This document shows, in pieces, positions 17,649-26,846 of a DNA stretch of 64,000 bases. Each line of letters begins with the position of its first letter. The stretch's first letter is position 1. Made by a program: the position numbers and the translations under genes. Source of the DNA: Mucilaginibacter pedocola (lineage in GTDB: Bacteria; Bacteroidota; Bacteroidia; Sphingobacteriales; Sphingobacteriaceae); the NCBI RefSeq assembly GCF_002013915.1, contig NZ_MBTF01000001.1, positions 248,001 through 312,000 on the forward strand, given 5' to 3'. The notes under the pieces were generated by a model. That model saw nothing but the letters and a program-made list of their open reading frames with translations. It was not told where the DNA came from and did no database searches.

Positions 17649-18128
17649 ATGAAAAACATCTATTTAATGCTTTCAGCCCTCGTTGTGCTGTTTGCATCGT
17701 GCCAGAAAGAAACCGTAAAGCCAAAAGAAGAAACACCAAGCAACCAATTTGTGCTTAACGGCACTACGTATACATCGGTAAGCGCCAGGTTCCGGATCAT
17801 GAACCCCATGTTTGTGGAATTGCGGGATTCGGCCATGTCGGCAGATAAGCAGAAGGCTGCTATTGTAGAGACCGTGTTTTACGGCGGCGCTACCCGCCCT
17901 GCCGATGGTAACTATATTTTGGCCAGCGATTCGGTAGGTTTTGCCAGTCCGAAGTCCACTCAAATTATATTGAGCATTTTGGAGGTAGATCTTACCGCCA
18001 AACGCGTAAATTATTACCACGTAAGCAACCCGGGCGGCACAACGGCTACGCTAAGCGGTGCATCATCAAAAATGGTGGTGAAGCACGAAAAACAGAACCT
18101 TTTTTACAACAGTTACACCACCACCTGA
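17649..18128 (+). CDS. Lipoprotein, probably cut short by an in-frame TGA
   Basis: 159 residues with a type II signal (MKNIYLMLSALVVLFASC, lipobox FASC). The mature part has beta-rich segments (FVLNGTTYTSVSARFRIM; RPADGNYILASDSVGF). The frame stops with TGA at 18126-18128, but the same frame continues open for 21 codons with coding-like sequence (EEINGGAFSKATISAAATYT) to a TAA at 18192-18194. The true protein was therefore probably about 181 residues. Function unknown. It follows the OmpA-like gene by 40 bp. Confidence 0.75.
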   Translation: MKNIYLMLSALVVLFASCQKETVKPKEETPSNQFVLNGTTYTSVSARFRIMNPMFVELRDSAMSADKQKAAIVETVFYGGATRPADGNYILASDSVGFASPKSTQIILSILEVDLTAKRVNYYHVSNPGGTTATLSGASSKMVVKHEKQNLFYNSYTTT

Positions 18129-18194
18129 GAAGAAATAAACGGTGGCGCCTTTAGCAAAGCAACCATAAGCGCCGCTACCTATACCGAGGAATAA
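18129..18194 (+). pseudogene. In-frame C-terminal remnant of the 17.6-kb lipoprotein
   Basis: After the TGA at 18126-18128 the same frame reads EEINGGAFSKATISAAATYT and two more glutamates before TAA. The alternation of small and beta-prone residues looks like a final strand of the lipoprotein. A point mutation (for example TGG or CGA to TGA) explains it most simply; readthrough is possible but untested. Confidence 0.55.
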
Positions 18195-18226
18195 CTCCTA
18201 ACAAAAATATCAGCCTCTTATCACAC

Positions 18227-19195
18227 ATGAAAAAGCTATTGCTGTTCGCCGCGCTGTTTTGCGCCAAAGCCGCCTTTGCACAATCGCCCTTTTATCCCGT
18301 AACCGAATCTGAGCCTGTGACCGTAAACGGTTTGCGGGCGGGTTATACCATCACCGAAGAATCTGTTAAGGAGGTAGGTAGTAAAGGCGACTTTAGCCGT
18401 TATAAGATCAAATTCTACGTTACCAATACTACGCCCGAGGCGCGTATACTTTACCGCAGAGCGGGTTTGTTCAACAGTGCGGGTTCGGCAAATTCGGTGG
18501 CGGCTTTGTTTAAATGCGCCAATGCAACCGGGGCGCGGTTCACTAATAAACAGCAAACGCTTTATATGCAGCCCTGCCAAATATTAGCAGGCGTGGAAGA
18601 TAAGGATTGCGCAACGGGCAAAACAGTAAAGAACACCCGCTTTGTTGACCTGGGCTACTGGATAAAGCCCGGCGAAACCATATCGGGCGGTGGTATAATG
18701 ATCGTGCCCCTGAATCAGAAGCCGGTAATGTCGGTGACCTTTTACCCCGAAATAGGCAGCGACCAGGGAACCTTTGTAACCCCACCCGCTGAGGAACGCC
18801 AGCCCGAGCAAACCGGCATGGGGCTGGCAAGGGTAAAAAACTATTCGAACAGTAACTACCTGCACATACAGTATGGCCCGGTTGCCTGCACCAATATTGA
18901 TTTTAATTGGTGGAGCGCACAATGGGACATATTGTACGTGCCCGGCACCAACTACGTGCGCATACGCAACCGCTGGAAGAACAGCTTCATCAGTACCGAT
19001 AATATGGACCTGATATCGGAAGACGGGCGTTCGCAACGATCTATGTGGGTGCTGGAAGAGACGGGAAGCAACGGCACTTATTTTATAAAAAATGCCGAGG
19101 ATAATGCCAAACTACTGATCCGCAATGGTAAGCTTGCTATTGAAACCGGCAATAATACCAATTACAATGCCCAATGGCTGATAGAGAAACTATAA
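18227..19195 (+). CDS. Secreted protein with C-terminal ricin-B-like (beta-trefoil) region
   Basis: 322 residues, signal peptide MKKLLLFAALFCAKAAFAQ. The N-terminal domain (about 25-195) is beta-rich with a cysteine pair (QPCQILAGVEDKDC). From about 205 the sequence has trefoil-like repeats (YLHIQYGPVACTNIDFNWWSA, QWDILYVPGTNYVRIRNRW, MWVLEETGSNGTYFIKN, NYNAQWLIEKL), as in carbohydrate-binding RICIN domains. No enzyme motif was seen. It belongs to a run of exported proteins read in the same direction. Confidence 0.7.
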   Translation: MKKLLLFAALFCAKAAFAQSPFYPVTESEPVTVNGLRAGYTITEESVKEVGSKGDFSRYKIKFYVTNTTPEARILYRRAGLFNSAGSANSVAALFKCANATGARFTNKQQTLYMQPCQILAGVEDKDCATGKTVKNTRFVDLGYWIKPGETISGGGIMIVPLNQKPVMSVTFYPEIGSDQGTFVTPPAEERQPEQTGMGLARVKNYSNSNYLHIQYGPVACTNIDFNWWSAQWDILYVPGTNYVRIRNRWKNSFISTDNMDLISEDGRSQRSMWVLEETGSNGTYFIKNAEDNAKLLIRNGKLAIETGNNTNYNAQWLIEKL

Positions 19196-19209
19196 ACCAT
19201 AACCTTGAT

Positions 19210-19614
19210 ATGAAAAGAATTTATTTTACCCTGGTGATCCTGTTGGCTGCTGCCACACTACATGCCCAGCAAAATGGCGAGCGTCCTTACACTGCGGCCG
19301 AGAAAGAGCGCTGGCAAAAACTGTCGGACGGGCTTGGCGCTGCCTTCCCTAAAACGTATAAAGACTGGGCCTTTGACCCATGCAATTGCCGCGATTTTAT
19401 GTTATGGGCCGAATTTAATAAAGCAAAGCAGCCGTTAACGGTAGTGGACAATAAGAACCAGCCGGTGGGTAATCACCCGTATTACGAGATAAAATTTATA
19501 GACGACACCGAGGAAACCGAAAATGCACTGAATGCATTGGAAGTTGAAGCCGTGCAAAATATATCCGACAAGACTAAATACCAAAGCTTGCTGGCGCATA
19601 CACGCTTTTGCTAA
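19210..19614 (+). CDS. Secreted hypothetical protein, N-terminal part of a frameshifted gene
   Basis: The start MKRIYFTLVILLAAATLHAQ is a signal peptide; 36 upstream in-frame bases lie inside the previous gene. This frame yields 134 residues and stops at 19612-19614. The coding signal then continues in the +1 frame to 19999. The mature protein starts QNGERPYTAAEKERWQKLSD. Function not recognised. The gene follows the trefoil protein by 14 bp, so the two share a transcript. Confidence 0.65.
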   Translation: MKRIYFTLVILLAAATLHAQQNGERPYTAAEKERWQKLSDGLGAAFPKTYKDWAFDPCNCRDFMLWAEFNKAKQPLTVVDNKNQPVGNHPYYEIKFIDDTEETENALNALEVEAVQNISDKTKYQSLLAHTRFC

Positions 19615-19999
19615 TTACACTATAAGTTCGACAGCCGGGTATCGGGCAAATACTAAAAAGATAAAACTCGATTTGCCCATAACAGGCTATGCGTACCTGT
19701 ACCTTGTACCCGTGGGTCCTGAGCTAATGGGTGATGAAGGTGATAGCGTTGGCCAATATGATATGCATATGGACGAAGCACTGGTGATTTTAACCCCCGC
19801 GCCCGTTAAAGTGATATCGACACCGTTGGTTGGTAAACGCAATTATATTTCCGACGAAGTGATACCCGCTAAAGTCCCCGAAGCTACCATGGGGGCGGTA
19901 AAAAATATCGTGATATGGATAAAAGGAGATGAACAAGGCGTAAGAGAAGTGATAGCTAAAACAGATTGGAAAGCCTTGCAGGCGATGATGGGGAAGTAG
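19615..19999 (+). pseudogene. C-terminal part of the frameshifted secreted protein
   Basis: In the frame one base ahead the sequence reads on with good coding character (TKKIKLDLPITGYAYLYLVP ... GAVKNIVIWIKGDEQGVREV) to the stop at 19997-19999. The switch lies between about 19600 and 19660, possibly at the cgcttttgct stretch. An assembly error or a real lesion cannot be told apart here. Confidence 0.65.
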
Positions 20000-20039
20000 T
20001 TGTCCCTCCGGAGTTGTTTAAAAGCAAGGGCTGGTGCGA

Positions 20040-20162
20040 TTCCTTCCTTTGGGAAGGTGGAGGAAGGGGTTAATAGATATGCAAATTAGATAAGCATATC
20101 CACTAACCCCTCCCTGCATTTGCGCTCATTTCCCGCACACCCCTCCCCGAGGAGGGAATTCT
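20040..20162. repeat. Palindromic intergenic repeat rich in CCCTCC/GGAGGG
   Basis: Between the converging genes, GGAAGGGGTTA ... ATATGC pairs with GCATATC ... TAACCCCTCCC, and the outer part ends in a CCCTCCCCGAGGAGGG hairpin. No coding frame is present. It resembles the pyrimidine-rich hairpins at 44470-44489 and 53821-53845. Confidence 0.5.
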
Positions 20163-20175
20163 GTTGTTATCATCA

Positions 20176-22068
20176 TCATTCTCCGGACGGCGAAATATCC
20201 TGTGCATTCCAAACCTTGAAGAAAGATTTGTTACTGCCATTACCGGCCGAGGCGTAATCGCAAAGGGTTACGCTTACCGGTTTGGTGCCGGTTTCGGTGT
20301 ACGATTCGGGCATGAAGTCGGCCTTGTAAAGCAACCATATATCGTCACCGATAGAGTTGGTGGCTTCCGTTAGCTTGATATAGCCATCGGAATCTGCAAC
20401 CGGAGTTAACACTGCTTCTATTGCAGGGGCACCCAAACGCGCGTCACGCGTTAATACTATCGGGCCGCGCATAATGGCAATACTTCTATATGGGCTTGCT
20501 GCTTTTATGATGCGGCCGCGCATATCCAGTTCCAGCGTTATTTGGTCACCCTGTTTCCACAGGCGTTTTATTTTGGCGTACGTGCCGGGTGTTACGCCAT
20601 CAATAGCGCTGCCGTTTATTTTTACGATGGTTTCTTTGCTCCATTCGGGTATGCGGATAGCTATCTCCATTTCTTCGGGCTTGTTTAATTTAAAGGTGAA
20701 GTTTATAGCGCCATCTTTAGGGTAGGTGGTGCGCTGTGTTAATTCCAATGGGCGCATTTTGGGTGTGCTTACCACGTACTCTCCATCCGCAAAATAGTTT
20801 ACCTGTATACCTGCTTTGGTGCTTTCTACAAATCGTAGGGGCAGGTTAAACAACCCTCGCGGGCCGCTGGCTTCACAACAGTTCAGGCCCATGCCGCACT
20901 GCTCGCTTCCGGGTAAACGCTGCCCGTTCAAAGGTGTATACTTGGCCCAGGTGGTGCCGTGTGCGCTATTGGCAGCAAGTAAGGCGTTGTAATAAGTGCG
21001 TTCGGCTTCGTCCGCATATTTTGCCTCGCAGGTTAGGCGTAGCAATTGGCCTGTTAGTTTCAGCCAGGTTACGGTTACGCAGGTTTCCTGGTAGTGGTTT
21101 ATAGGCTGGCTTTGTAGGGCCCTACCGCCGAACCATGTTTCGGTAGCAGCGCCTGAACCTGCAATGTTTATCTCGGTATCGCGGATGTTCTGCCAAACAT
21201 CTTCTACCGCCTTTTTGTACGTTTCATTCCCGGTAATGCGGTATAGTTCCAGCAGCCCCTCGTAGCACGACATCATTTCGTAAGCCTTTTGTCCCTGCTC
21301 GGGCCCGTACCAGTTTTTAGGGCGCGGGAAGCGTTCTGCCACGTTCACTTTAGCTTTACTGATGAGTTGAGGGCCTTGTGGGGTTTCCCATTGGCGCACT
21401 ATCTCTAAGGCGAATTCGAGGTATTTTTTATTGTGCGTGCGGTTATACAACAAACATATTGGCTCTAAAACAGAGGATGCCGCCATGCCTTTGTGGTTGC
21501 CTTTGTTTATAATCAGCCCGTCGCGTTTTTTTATTTCGCTGATGAGGTTATCGGCTATTTTCGCTGCACAGGTTAGGCTTTTTTTATCATAAGTGATATC
21601 GTAATAGGCCAAAAGCCCAAGCATGCAGTATTTGCTGCCCCAAATATCCCATTCTTCTAAGCGATGCTCGGGGGCGTAATTGCCAATATAGCCGTCGGGA
21701 GTTTGCGTGGCCAGCAGGCTTGTAACTGCGTTATCCAATATTCTTCGCAATTTTTCGGTCGGGCTGTAGCGGTAGGCTAAAACGGCAGAGGTGAACCATT
21801 TGCCCCAAAATTCGCTTTGCCATTGGCGAGTTTCGGTACGGTTCTCGGGTTTAAAAGGTGTTATAAGCCGTTGCACATCCTGCGCCATTACGCGGTTATC
21901 GATCGCTTCTTGCAGGCGAGTACCCAAGTAGCCGTTCAAGTGTACGGTAACGGCGGGTGTGAGGGCATCAGCTACAGGTTGTGGCTTAATATGTTGCGCT
22001 AATATATTGGTACAAAAAATAAACAATAAGCATAGTGATGCACAAACCTTTGCAGTAGTTTTTCTCAT
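20176..22068 (-). CDS. GH127-like glycoside hydrolase (beta-L-arabinofuranosidase/DUF1680 type), secreted
   Basis: 630 residues with a signal peptide (MRKTTAKVCASLCLLFIFCTNILAQ). The (alpha/alpha)6-barrel features of the family are visible: LLATQTPDGYIGNYAPE, YEMMSCYEGLLELYRITGN, HYQETCVTVTW and CGMGLNCCEASGPRGL. In characterised GH127 enzymes a zinc-bound cysteine cluster forms the active site, and the ETC and NCC motifs fit it. The C-terminal beta domains follow (AIRIPEWSKETIVKINGS; SIAIMRGPIVLTRDA). It probably removes L-arabinofuranose or related sugars in the periplasm. No SusC/SusD pair is adjacent. Confidence 0.85.
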   Translation of the reverse strand: MRKTTAKVCASLCLLFIFCTNILAQHIKPQPVADALTPAVTVHLNGYLGTRLQEAIDNRVMAQDVQRLITPFKPENRTETRQWQSEFWGKWFTSAVLAYRYSPTEKLRRILDNAVTSLLATQTPDGYIGNYAPEHRLEEWDIWGSKYCMLGLLAYYDITYDKKSLTCAAKIADNLISEIKKRDGLIINKGNHKGMAASSVLEPICLLYNRTHNKKYLEFALEIVRQWETPQGPQLISKAKVNVAERFPRPKNWYGPEQGQKAYEMMSCYEGLLELYRITGNETYKKAVEDVWQNIRDTEINIAGSGAATETWFGGRALQSQPINHYQETCVTVTWLKLTGQLLRLTCEAKYADEAERTYYNALLAANSAHGTTWAKYTPLNGQRLPGSEQCGMGLNCCEASGPRGLFNLPLRFVESTKAGIQVNYFADGEYVVSTPKMRPLELTQRTTYPKDGAINFTFKLNKPEEMEIAIRIPEWSKETIVKINGSAIDGVTPGTYAKIKRLWKQGDQITLELDMRGRIIKAASPYRSIAIMRGPIVLTRDARLGAPAIEAVLTPVADSDGYIKLTEATNSIGDDIWLLYKADFMPESYTETGTKPVSVTLCDYASAGNGSNKSFFKVWNAQDISPSGE

Positions 22069-22241
22069 TATCGTAAGGGTTATAATAGGTTGACGAAGAG
22101 GTGACTAAGTTACCCGGTTTAAATTTAGGGTATTTTAACTCAACCCGGAATAGCTGGTTGGTATGTTAAATAATAATTAAATCGAAAATGGGTGTAGCGA
22201 ATACGAATAAATGCCCGTACTATAGGAAACTAACAACCGAT

Positions 22242-22697
22242 ATGAGAAACTTTAACATGATTTGCGGCCTGTTTATGGCCTTTTTAACTGTAAGCCTTGG
22301 ATCTTGCAAAAAAAACGACGGTCCCAACGAATCGATAGTGGGCATCTGGAAAGAACCTGCATCGCCAACAGGCTACGTACGGAGCGTTGTTTTTAAAAGC
22401 GATGGCACATTCCTGGCATCGTTCAATTACTATGCACCCGATCCCTCCAATAATACTACTATTGAGTTTGATGGCAGGTATTCGGTAAAAGGAGATAGCC
22501 TTATCACCGGTGTCACAAAAATAGCCGATAAGAATAAAGATGGCACCACTTATCCGGCTGTACAACCTGCCAACCATCCGCTTTACGAATTTGCTACCTT
22601 TAGGGTGAATACCAATGTACTAACCATTAATTACACAACTTATCCTGCAGATGCGCCGGTAGCCACCGAAGTGAAATTCAACAGGTTCACCAATTGA
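22242..22697 (+). CDS. Small lipoprotein, paralogue of the next gene
   Basis: 151 residues from MRNFNMICGLFMAFLTVSLGSC (lipobox SLGSC). The mature part has the layout of lipocalin-like or TIGR-type small lipoproteins (IVGIWKEP ... FKSDGTFLASFNYY ... FDGRYSVKGDSLI) and ends NYTTYPADAPVATEVKFNRF. The YPADAPVAT end is shared with the protein at 22740, so the two are tandem paralogues. Upstream in-frame codons from 22188 are unlikely to be used. Function unknown. Confidence 0.75.
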   Translation: MRNFNMICGLFMAFLTVSLGSCKKNDGPNESIVGIWKEPASPTGYVRSVVFKSDGTFLASFNYYAPDPSNNTTIEFDGRYSVKGDSLITGVTKIADKNKDGTTYPAVQPANHPLYEFATFRVNTNVLTINYTTYPADAPVATEVKFNRFTN

Positions 22698-22739
22698 TAG
22701 TAATTAAATAATACCTAAACCATTAAAATAGATAATATC

Positions 22740-23225
22740 ATGAATGTAAAAACAGCAACGTCGGTTAAGCAATTAGTACTGGTGATTCTTTCCTTTACGG
22801 TTTTGCTTAGTGCATGCAAAAAAGATAAAAAAGTAAAAACGGATGAACCGCGCGAGAAAGGGTTGTTCACCAGTTGGATAATTGATCCGCAGGTGCCGGG
22901 GTCTGAACAAACACTTTATTTTGACCGCGATAGTACTTTTTATATGCGGACGTTTACTTACAGCACCGACCTGGTAATATCAAGCCATGAAGTATTAAGC
23001 GGAAAATTCAGGACAAAAGGCGATAGCCTGAAATTTATGGTGACGCAACGAAAGTCGAAAATTGGCAACGCAGAGGAGGTAACTACGCCCGCAAACGACA
23101 AAATTTATGACCATGCTGTTTTCCAAATAAAAGATAACAAATTGATATTGAAATATGATAGTTATCCGGCAGATGCGCCCGTAGCAACTACAGCTACTTA
23201 CAGAGAGTATTTGATTGCTTTATAA
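22740..23225 (+). CDS. Small lipoprotein, paralogue of the previous gene
   Basis: 161 residues; lipobox LLSAC after a hydrophobic segment (QLVLVILSFTVLLSAC). It shows the same plan as the upstream neighbour: LYFDRDSTFYMRTFTY, LSGKFRTKGDSLKFMV, NKLILKYDSYPADAPVAT. The two genes are 42 bp apart and probably arose by tandem duplication followed by strong divergence. Substrate or partner unknown. Confidence 0.75.
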   Translation: MNVKTATSVKQLVLVILSFTVLLSACKKDKKVKTDEPREKGLFTSWIIDPQVPGSEQTLYFDRDSTFYMRTFTYSTDLVISSHEVLSGKFRTKGDSLKFMVTQRKSKIGNAEEVTTPANDKIYDHAVFQIKDNKLILKYDSYPADAPVATTATYREYLIAL

Positions 23226-23292
23226 TTATTTAGATATTTGAATATGTATCGTCGCGCCCCAAGCGATAATCGGTGTAATCATTCCTAAATCT

Positions 23293-23721
23293 GTGGAATC
23301 CCAAAAAAATAAGAAAGAAATATTGGGCGATACTCCCGGCGTTGATGCCTTTATGGCTAAGCTGGATCACCCCATGAAGCCGGTGCTGCAAGCCTTGCGC
23401 GAGGTTATTTTAGCCACGGACGAATCGGTAGGAGAGCACATCAAATGGAACGCGCCAAGCTTTTTGTACATCGGTGATATGGCGCCGTCTGATCCGAAAG
23501 CGTATAAGCGCTATATTATTGTATCTAACTTTTTTAAAAAAGACTGCATCAGGCTGGTATTCCCAAGTGGTGGAAAGGTAAGCGGCACTGAGGGCTTGCT
23601 TGAAGGCGATTATGCCGACGGCCGCAGGTTAGCTCACTTTTACAGCCTTGAAGATGTGGAAGCTAAAAAGCCGGCGTTGCAGCAGTTTATTAAAAGCTGG
23701 CTAACGATGGTAGAGAAGTAG
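23293..23721 (+). CDS. DUF1801 domain protein
   Basis: 142 residues with a GTG start (23293). The pattern VDAFMAKLDHPMKPVLQALR, ESVGEHIKWNAPSFLY and RRLAHFYSLEDVEAKKPALQ is typical of DUF1801/YdhG-like proteins. These are small cytoplasmic proteins of undetermined function. No in-frame ATG lies nearby, so GTG is the most plausible start. It is monocistronic. Confidence 0.82.
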   Translation: MESQKNKKEILGDTPGVDAFMAKLDHPMKPVLQALREVILATDESVGEHIKWNAPSFLYIGDMAPSDPKAYKRYIIVSNFFKKDCIRLVFPSGGKVSGTEGLLEGDYADGRRLAHFYSLEDVEAKKPALQQFIKSWLTMVEK

Positions 23722-23894
23722 CTACAATTGCCGGGGATGCCTTATCAAGTTCGCCTCCCGTCACAAATGCGTTACAGAGTTAATTCAAGCCTCTAAATTT
23801 TTAATCAGCACGCAAATATTTGGTAATATTAGCCGTGGGTAAACCGTTTTGCTATAAGCGATTTATCATTATCGCTTAATTAACACCAACACAA

Positions 23895-26753
23895 ATGATT
23901 AGATCTTTAAAGAGCGCTTTGCTAACGCCTTCGTTTGCCTTTATGGCGCTTGCTGCCGCAGCACAAACGGCACCAGGCCCCAAACTGGTGGAGAAGGTAA
24001 CCAAAAAGGGGACCGAACTGGTTATCCCTTACGAAAAATATGTATTGCCTAACGGCTTAACCGTTATACTGGCAGAAGACCATTCGGACCCTTTAGTACA
24101 CGTAGATGTTACCTACCACGTAGGTTCGGCCCGCGAAGAGATAGGTAAATCGGGTTTCGCGCATTTCTTCGAACACATGATGTTCCAGGGGAGCGAGCAC
24201 GTGGGCAACGGCGACCATTTTAAGATCATCACCGAAGCAGGTGGTACCCTTAACGGCTCTACCAATACCGACCGTACCAACTACTACGAAACAGTGCCGG
24301 CTAACCAACTGGAAAAAATGCTGTGGCTGGAAAGTGACCGCATGGGCTTCCTGCTTGATTCGGTTACGCAACGCAAGTTTGAAGTACAACGCGCTACGGT
24401 AAAGAACGAACGTGGCCAAAATTATGATAACCGCCCTTACGGTTTGGCCGGCGAATACACCGAGAAGAACCTGTACCCTTATGGCCACCCATATTCGTGG
24501 CTAACCATAGGCTATATTGAAGAACTGAACAAAGTTGGCGTAAACGACCTGAAGAACTTCTTCTTAAGGTGGTATGGCCCCAACAACGCAACCATCACCA
24601 TTGGCGGCGATCTTGACCCTAAGCAAACTTTGGCCTGGGTGCAAAAATACTTTGGCGGCATTCCGCGCGGCCCGGTGGTTAAAAATGCATCGTTCCCCTT
24701 GCCGGTACTTAGTGCCGACAGGTATGTATCTTACGTAGATAACTATGCTAAACTTCCTATGCTGGCCATTACCTATCCCGGCGTGAAGGTATACGATAAA
24801 GATATGTCGCCATTGGATGCTTTATCAGAAATTATAGGGCAGGGGCGTAACTCTATTCTTTATAAGAATTTTGTAAAAACGCGTAAGGCAGCACAGGCAA
24901 GTATGACTTCGCGTAATTTGGAACTGGGCGGCGAGGTTACCGTGCGTGTGATACCGTTCCCCGGTCAAACTTTAGCTGATGCACAAAAAGGTATAGCCGA
25001 AGCCTTTGCAGAGTTTGAAAAAACAGGCGTGAGCGATGACGCGCTTGAACGTTTTAAAGCCAGCTCCGAAGCAAACTACATCAACGGCCTTGCCAGCGTA
25101 AATGGCAAGGTATCTGAACTTGCCCAGGCGCAGTACTTAACAGGTAACCCTAACCAGATTGCCCGCGAACTGGCCGACATCCGCGCGGTTACAAAAGCAG
25201 ATGTAATGCGCGTGTACAACAAGTACATTAAAGGCAAACCTGCTGTAATATTAAGCGTATTGCCAAAAGGCGGTACTATTGTGGCCGCAGCCCCCGACAA
25301 TTATACCATCAATACCTCGGGTTATAAAGCGCCCGATTACGGTTACAAAGGCCTGGTATACACCAAAGCTAAAGACAACTTTAACCGCGCTACTAAACCC
25401 GGTGTGGGTGCTAACCCTGCCATTAAAATTCCGGCCATGTGGAGTGCAACTACGGCTAATGGCATTAAGATGATCGGTACCCAAAACAGCGAGATACCAT
25501 CGGTATCGATGCAGATTGGTATTAAAGGGAGTGGTTTGTATGCTGTTAACGGTTCGGTTAAACCCGGCGTTGCAGGTTTGGTTGCCCGTATGATGAATGA
25601 GGATACCAAAAACTACACCTCAGAGCAATTTAACTCCGAATTGGATAAACTGGGCAGCGAAATTTCTTTTAGTGCCGGTGCCGACGAGATATTCATCGAA
25701 GTATCGTCGCTTACTAAAAATCTGCCTAAAACTATGGCTTTGCTTCAAGAGCGCTTGCTGAGCCCTAAGTTTACACAGGATGCGCTTGATCGTTTAAAGA
25801 AACAAGCCCTTGAAGGATTTAAACAAGCCAAAACTCAACCCGCAGGTGTAGCGTCAACCGTTTTCAATAAAATACTTTATGGTACCGAGAACGTACGCAC
25901 TTACGCTACCAACGGTAATGAGGAAACCGTAGCGGGTATAACCTTGCAGGATATTCAGGATTATTATGATAAATACTTCACGCCATCGCAAACTAAAATT
26001 ATTGTAGTTGGCGACGTAAGCGAAGCCACTGCTAAAAGTAACCTGGGCTTTTTAGATAAATGGGCGGATAAAAAAGTAAGCCTGCCAACGCCTGAAGAAG
26101 GTAAAAGCTTTGATAAAACCACGCTGTATGTGGTTGATATCCCTAACGCGGCACAATCTGAAATTCGCATTGGCTATTTAGATAAGCTGAATTATGATGC
26201 TACCGGCGATTACTACAAACTGGGTATTGCCAATTATATTTTAGGCGGAGCTTTCAATAGCCATATTAACCTAAACCTGCGCGAAAAACGCGGCTGGACC
26301 TACGGCGCCCGTTCAAGCTTTTACTCAACCCGTTACGGAGGTAATTTTACCGCCTATGCCGGTGTATTGGCTACCGCTACGGATAGCTCGGTGGTAGAAT
26401 TTATGAAAGAGATACGCAACTACCACGATAAAGGTATTACACCCGAGGAGTTGAAATTTACCCAAACCTCGTTAGGCCAAAGCGATGCCCGCCGTTACGA
26501 AACCAACTACCAAAAAGCGGCCTTCCTGTCGTACATATTAGAGTATAACTTGAAGCCAACTTATGTTGATGAGCAGAATAAGATATTGGCCAACATTACC
26601 CCGGCAGAAGTAAACCAGCTGGCCGCCAAATACCTCGATACTGATAAGATGGTGATTCTGGTAGTTGGCGATAAAGCCAAAATATTACCAGGCCTGCAAA
26701 AATTAGGTTACCCAATTGTTGAATTGGATGCCGATGGAAAGCCGAAGCAATAA
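23895..26753 (+). CDS. Periplasmic M16 family zinc metallopeptidase (two-module)
   Basis: 952 residues, within the usual length for full two-module M16 proteases. A signal peptide (FAFMALAAAAQ) comes first. The inverted zinc motif HFFEH (in SGFAHFFEHMMFQG) is in module 1, with the distal glutamate expected in the ATVKNERGQNYDNRPYG region. Module 2 begins near residue 520 (TANGIKMIGTQNSEIPSVSMQI), lacks the zinc motif and retains the R/Y substrate-binding end (LNLREKRGWTYGARSSFY). It degrades peptides in the periplasm (family knowledge). It stands alone and ends before a strong terminator. Confidence 0.93.
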   Translation: MIRSLKSALLTPSFAFMALAAAAQTAPGPKLVEKVTKKGTELVIPYEKYVLPNGLTVILAEDHSDPLVHVDVTYHVGSAREEIGKSGFAHFFEHMMFQGSEHVGNGDHFKIITEAGGTLNGSTNTDRTNYYETVPANQLEKMLWLESDRMGFLLDSVTQRKFEVQRATVKNERGQNYDNRPYGLAGEYTEKNLYPYGHPYSWLTIGYIEELNKVGVNDLKNFFLRWYGPNNATITIGGDLDPKQTLAWVQKYFGGIPRGPVVKNASFPLPVLSADRYVSYVDNYAKLPMLAITYPGVKVYDKDMSPLDALSEIIGQGRNSILYKNFVKTRKAAQASMTSRNLELGGEVTVRVIPFPGQTLADAQKGIAEAFAEFEKTGVSDDALERFKASSEANYINGLASVNGKVSELAQAQYLTGNPNQIARELADIRAVTKADVMRVYNKYIKGKPAVILSVLPKGGTIVAAAPDNYTINTSGYKAPDYGYKGLVYTKAKDNFNRATKPGVGANPAIKIPAMWSATTANGIKMIGTQNSEIPSVSMQIGIKGSGLYAVNGSVKPGVAGLVARMMNEDTKNYTSEQFNSELDKLGSEISFSAGADEIFIEVSSLTKNLPKTMALLQERLLSPKFTQDALDRLKKQALEGFKQAKTQPAGVASTVFNKILYGTENVRTYATNGNEETVAGITLQDIQDYYDKYFTPSQTKIIVVGDVSEATAKSNLGFLDKWADKKVSLPTPEEGKSFDKTTLYVVDIPNAAQSEIRIGYLDKLNYDATGDYYKLGIANYILGGAFNSHINLNLREKRGWTYGARSSFYSTRYGGNFTAYAGVLATATDSSVVEFMKEIRNYHDKGITPEELKFTQTSLGQSDARRYETNYQKAAFLSYILEYNLKPTYVDEQNKILANITPAEVNQLAAKYLDTDKMVILVVGDKAKILPGLQKLGYPIVELDADGKPKQ

Positions 26754-26761
26754 AAAGTAGA

Positions 26762-26846
26762 TAGTCCATAGTCAATGGTCCATAGACGATAGTGCAAAGG
26801 TTAAGTCCTCAATTTCTATGGACTATTGACCATCGACTATGGACTT
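26762..26846. repeat. Inverted repeat of the TAGTCCATAG family
   Basis: Left arm 26762-26785 (tagtccatagtcaatggtcc and on) and right arm 26816-26846 (ctatggactattgaccatcg and on) are imperfect inverted copies around a 30-bp loop. A single arm of the same family occurs at 51466-51497. Confidence 0.6.

Noticed and set aside
16754..17659. 301-codon ORF on the minus strand
   Set aside because: It is fully antisense to the OmpA-like gene, which has a signal peptide and OmpA motifs. The minus frame has low-complexity Gly/Ala/His content typical of a shadow.
18126..18128. TGA as a selenocysteine codon
   Set aside because: No SECIS-like hairpin directly follows, the context is a lipoprotein tail, and no selenoprotein family is recognisable.
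20176..22068. Polysaccharide-utilisation locus around the GH127-like gene
   Set aside because: No SusC/SusD pair, sensor or further glycosidase lies in the neighbouring genes.
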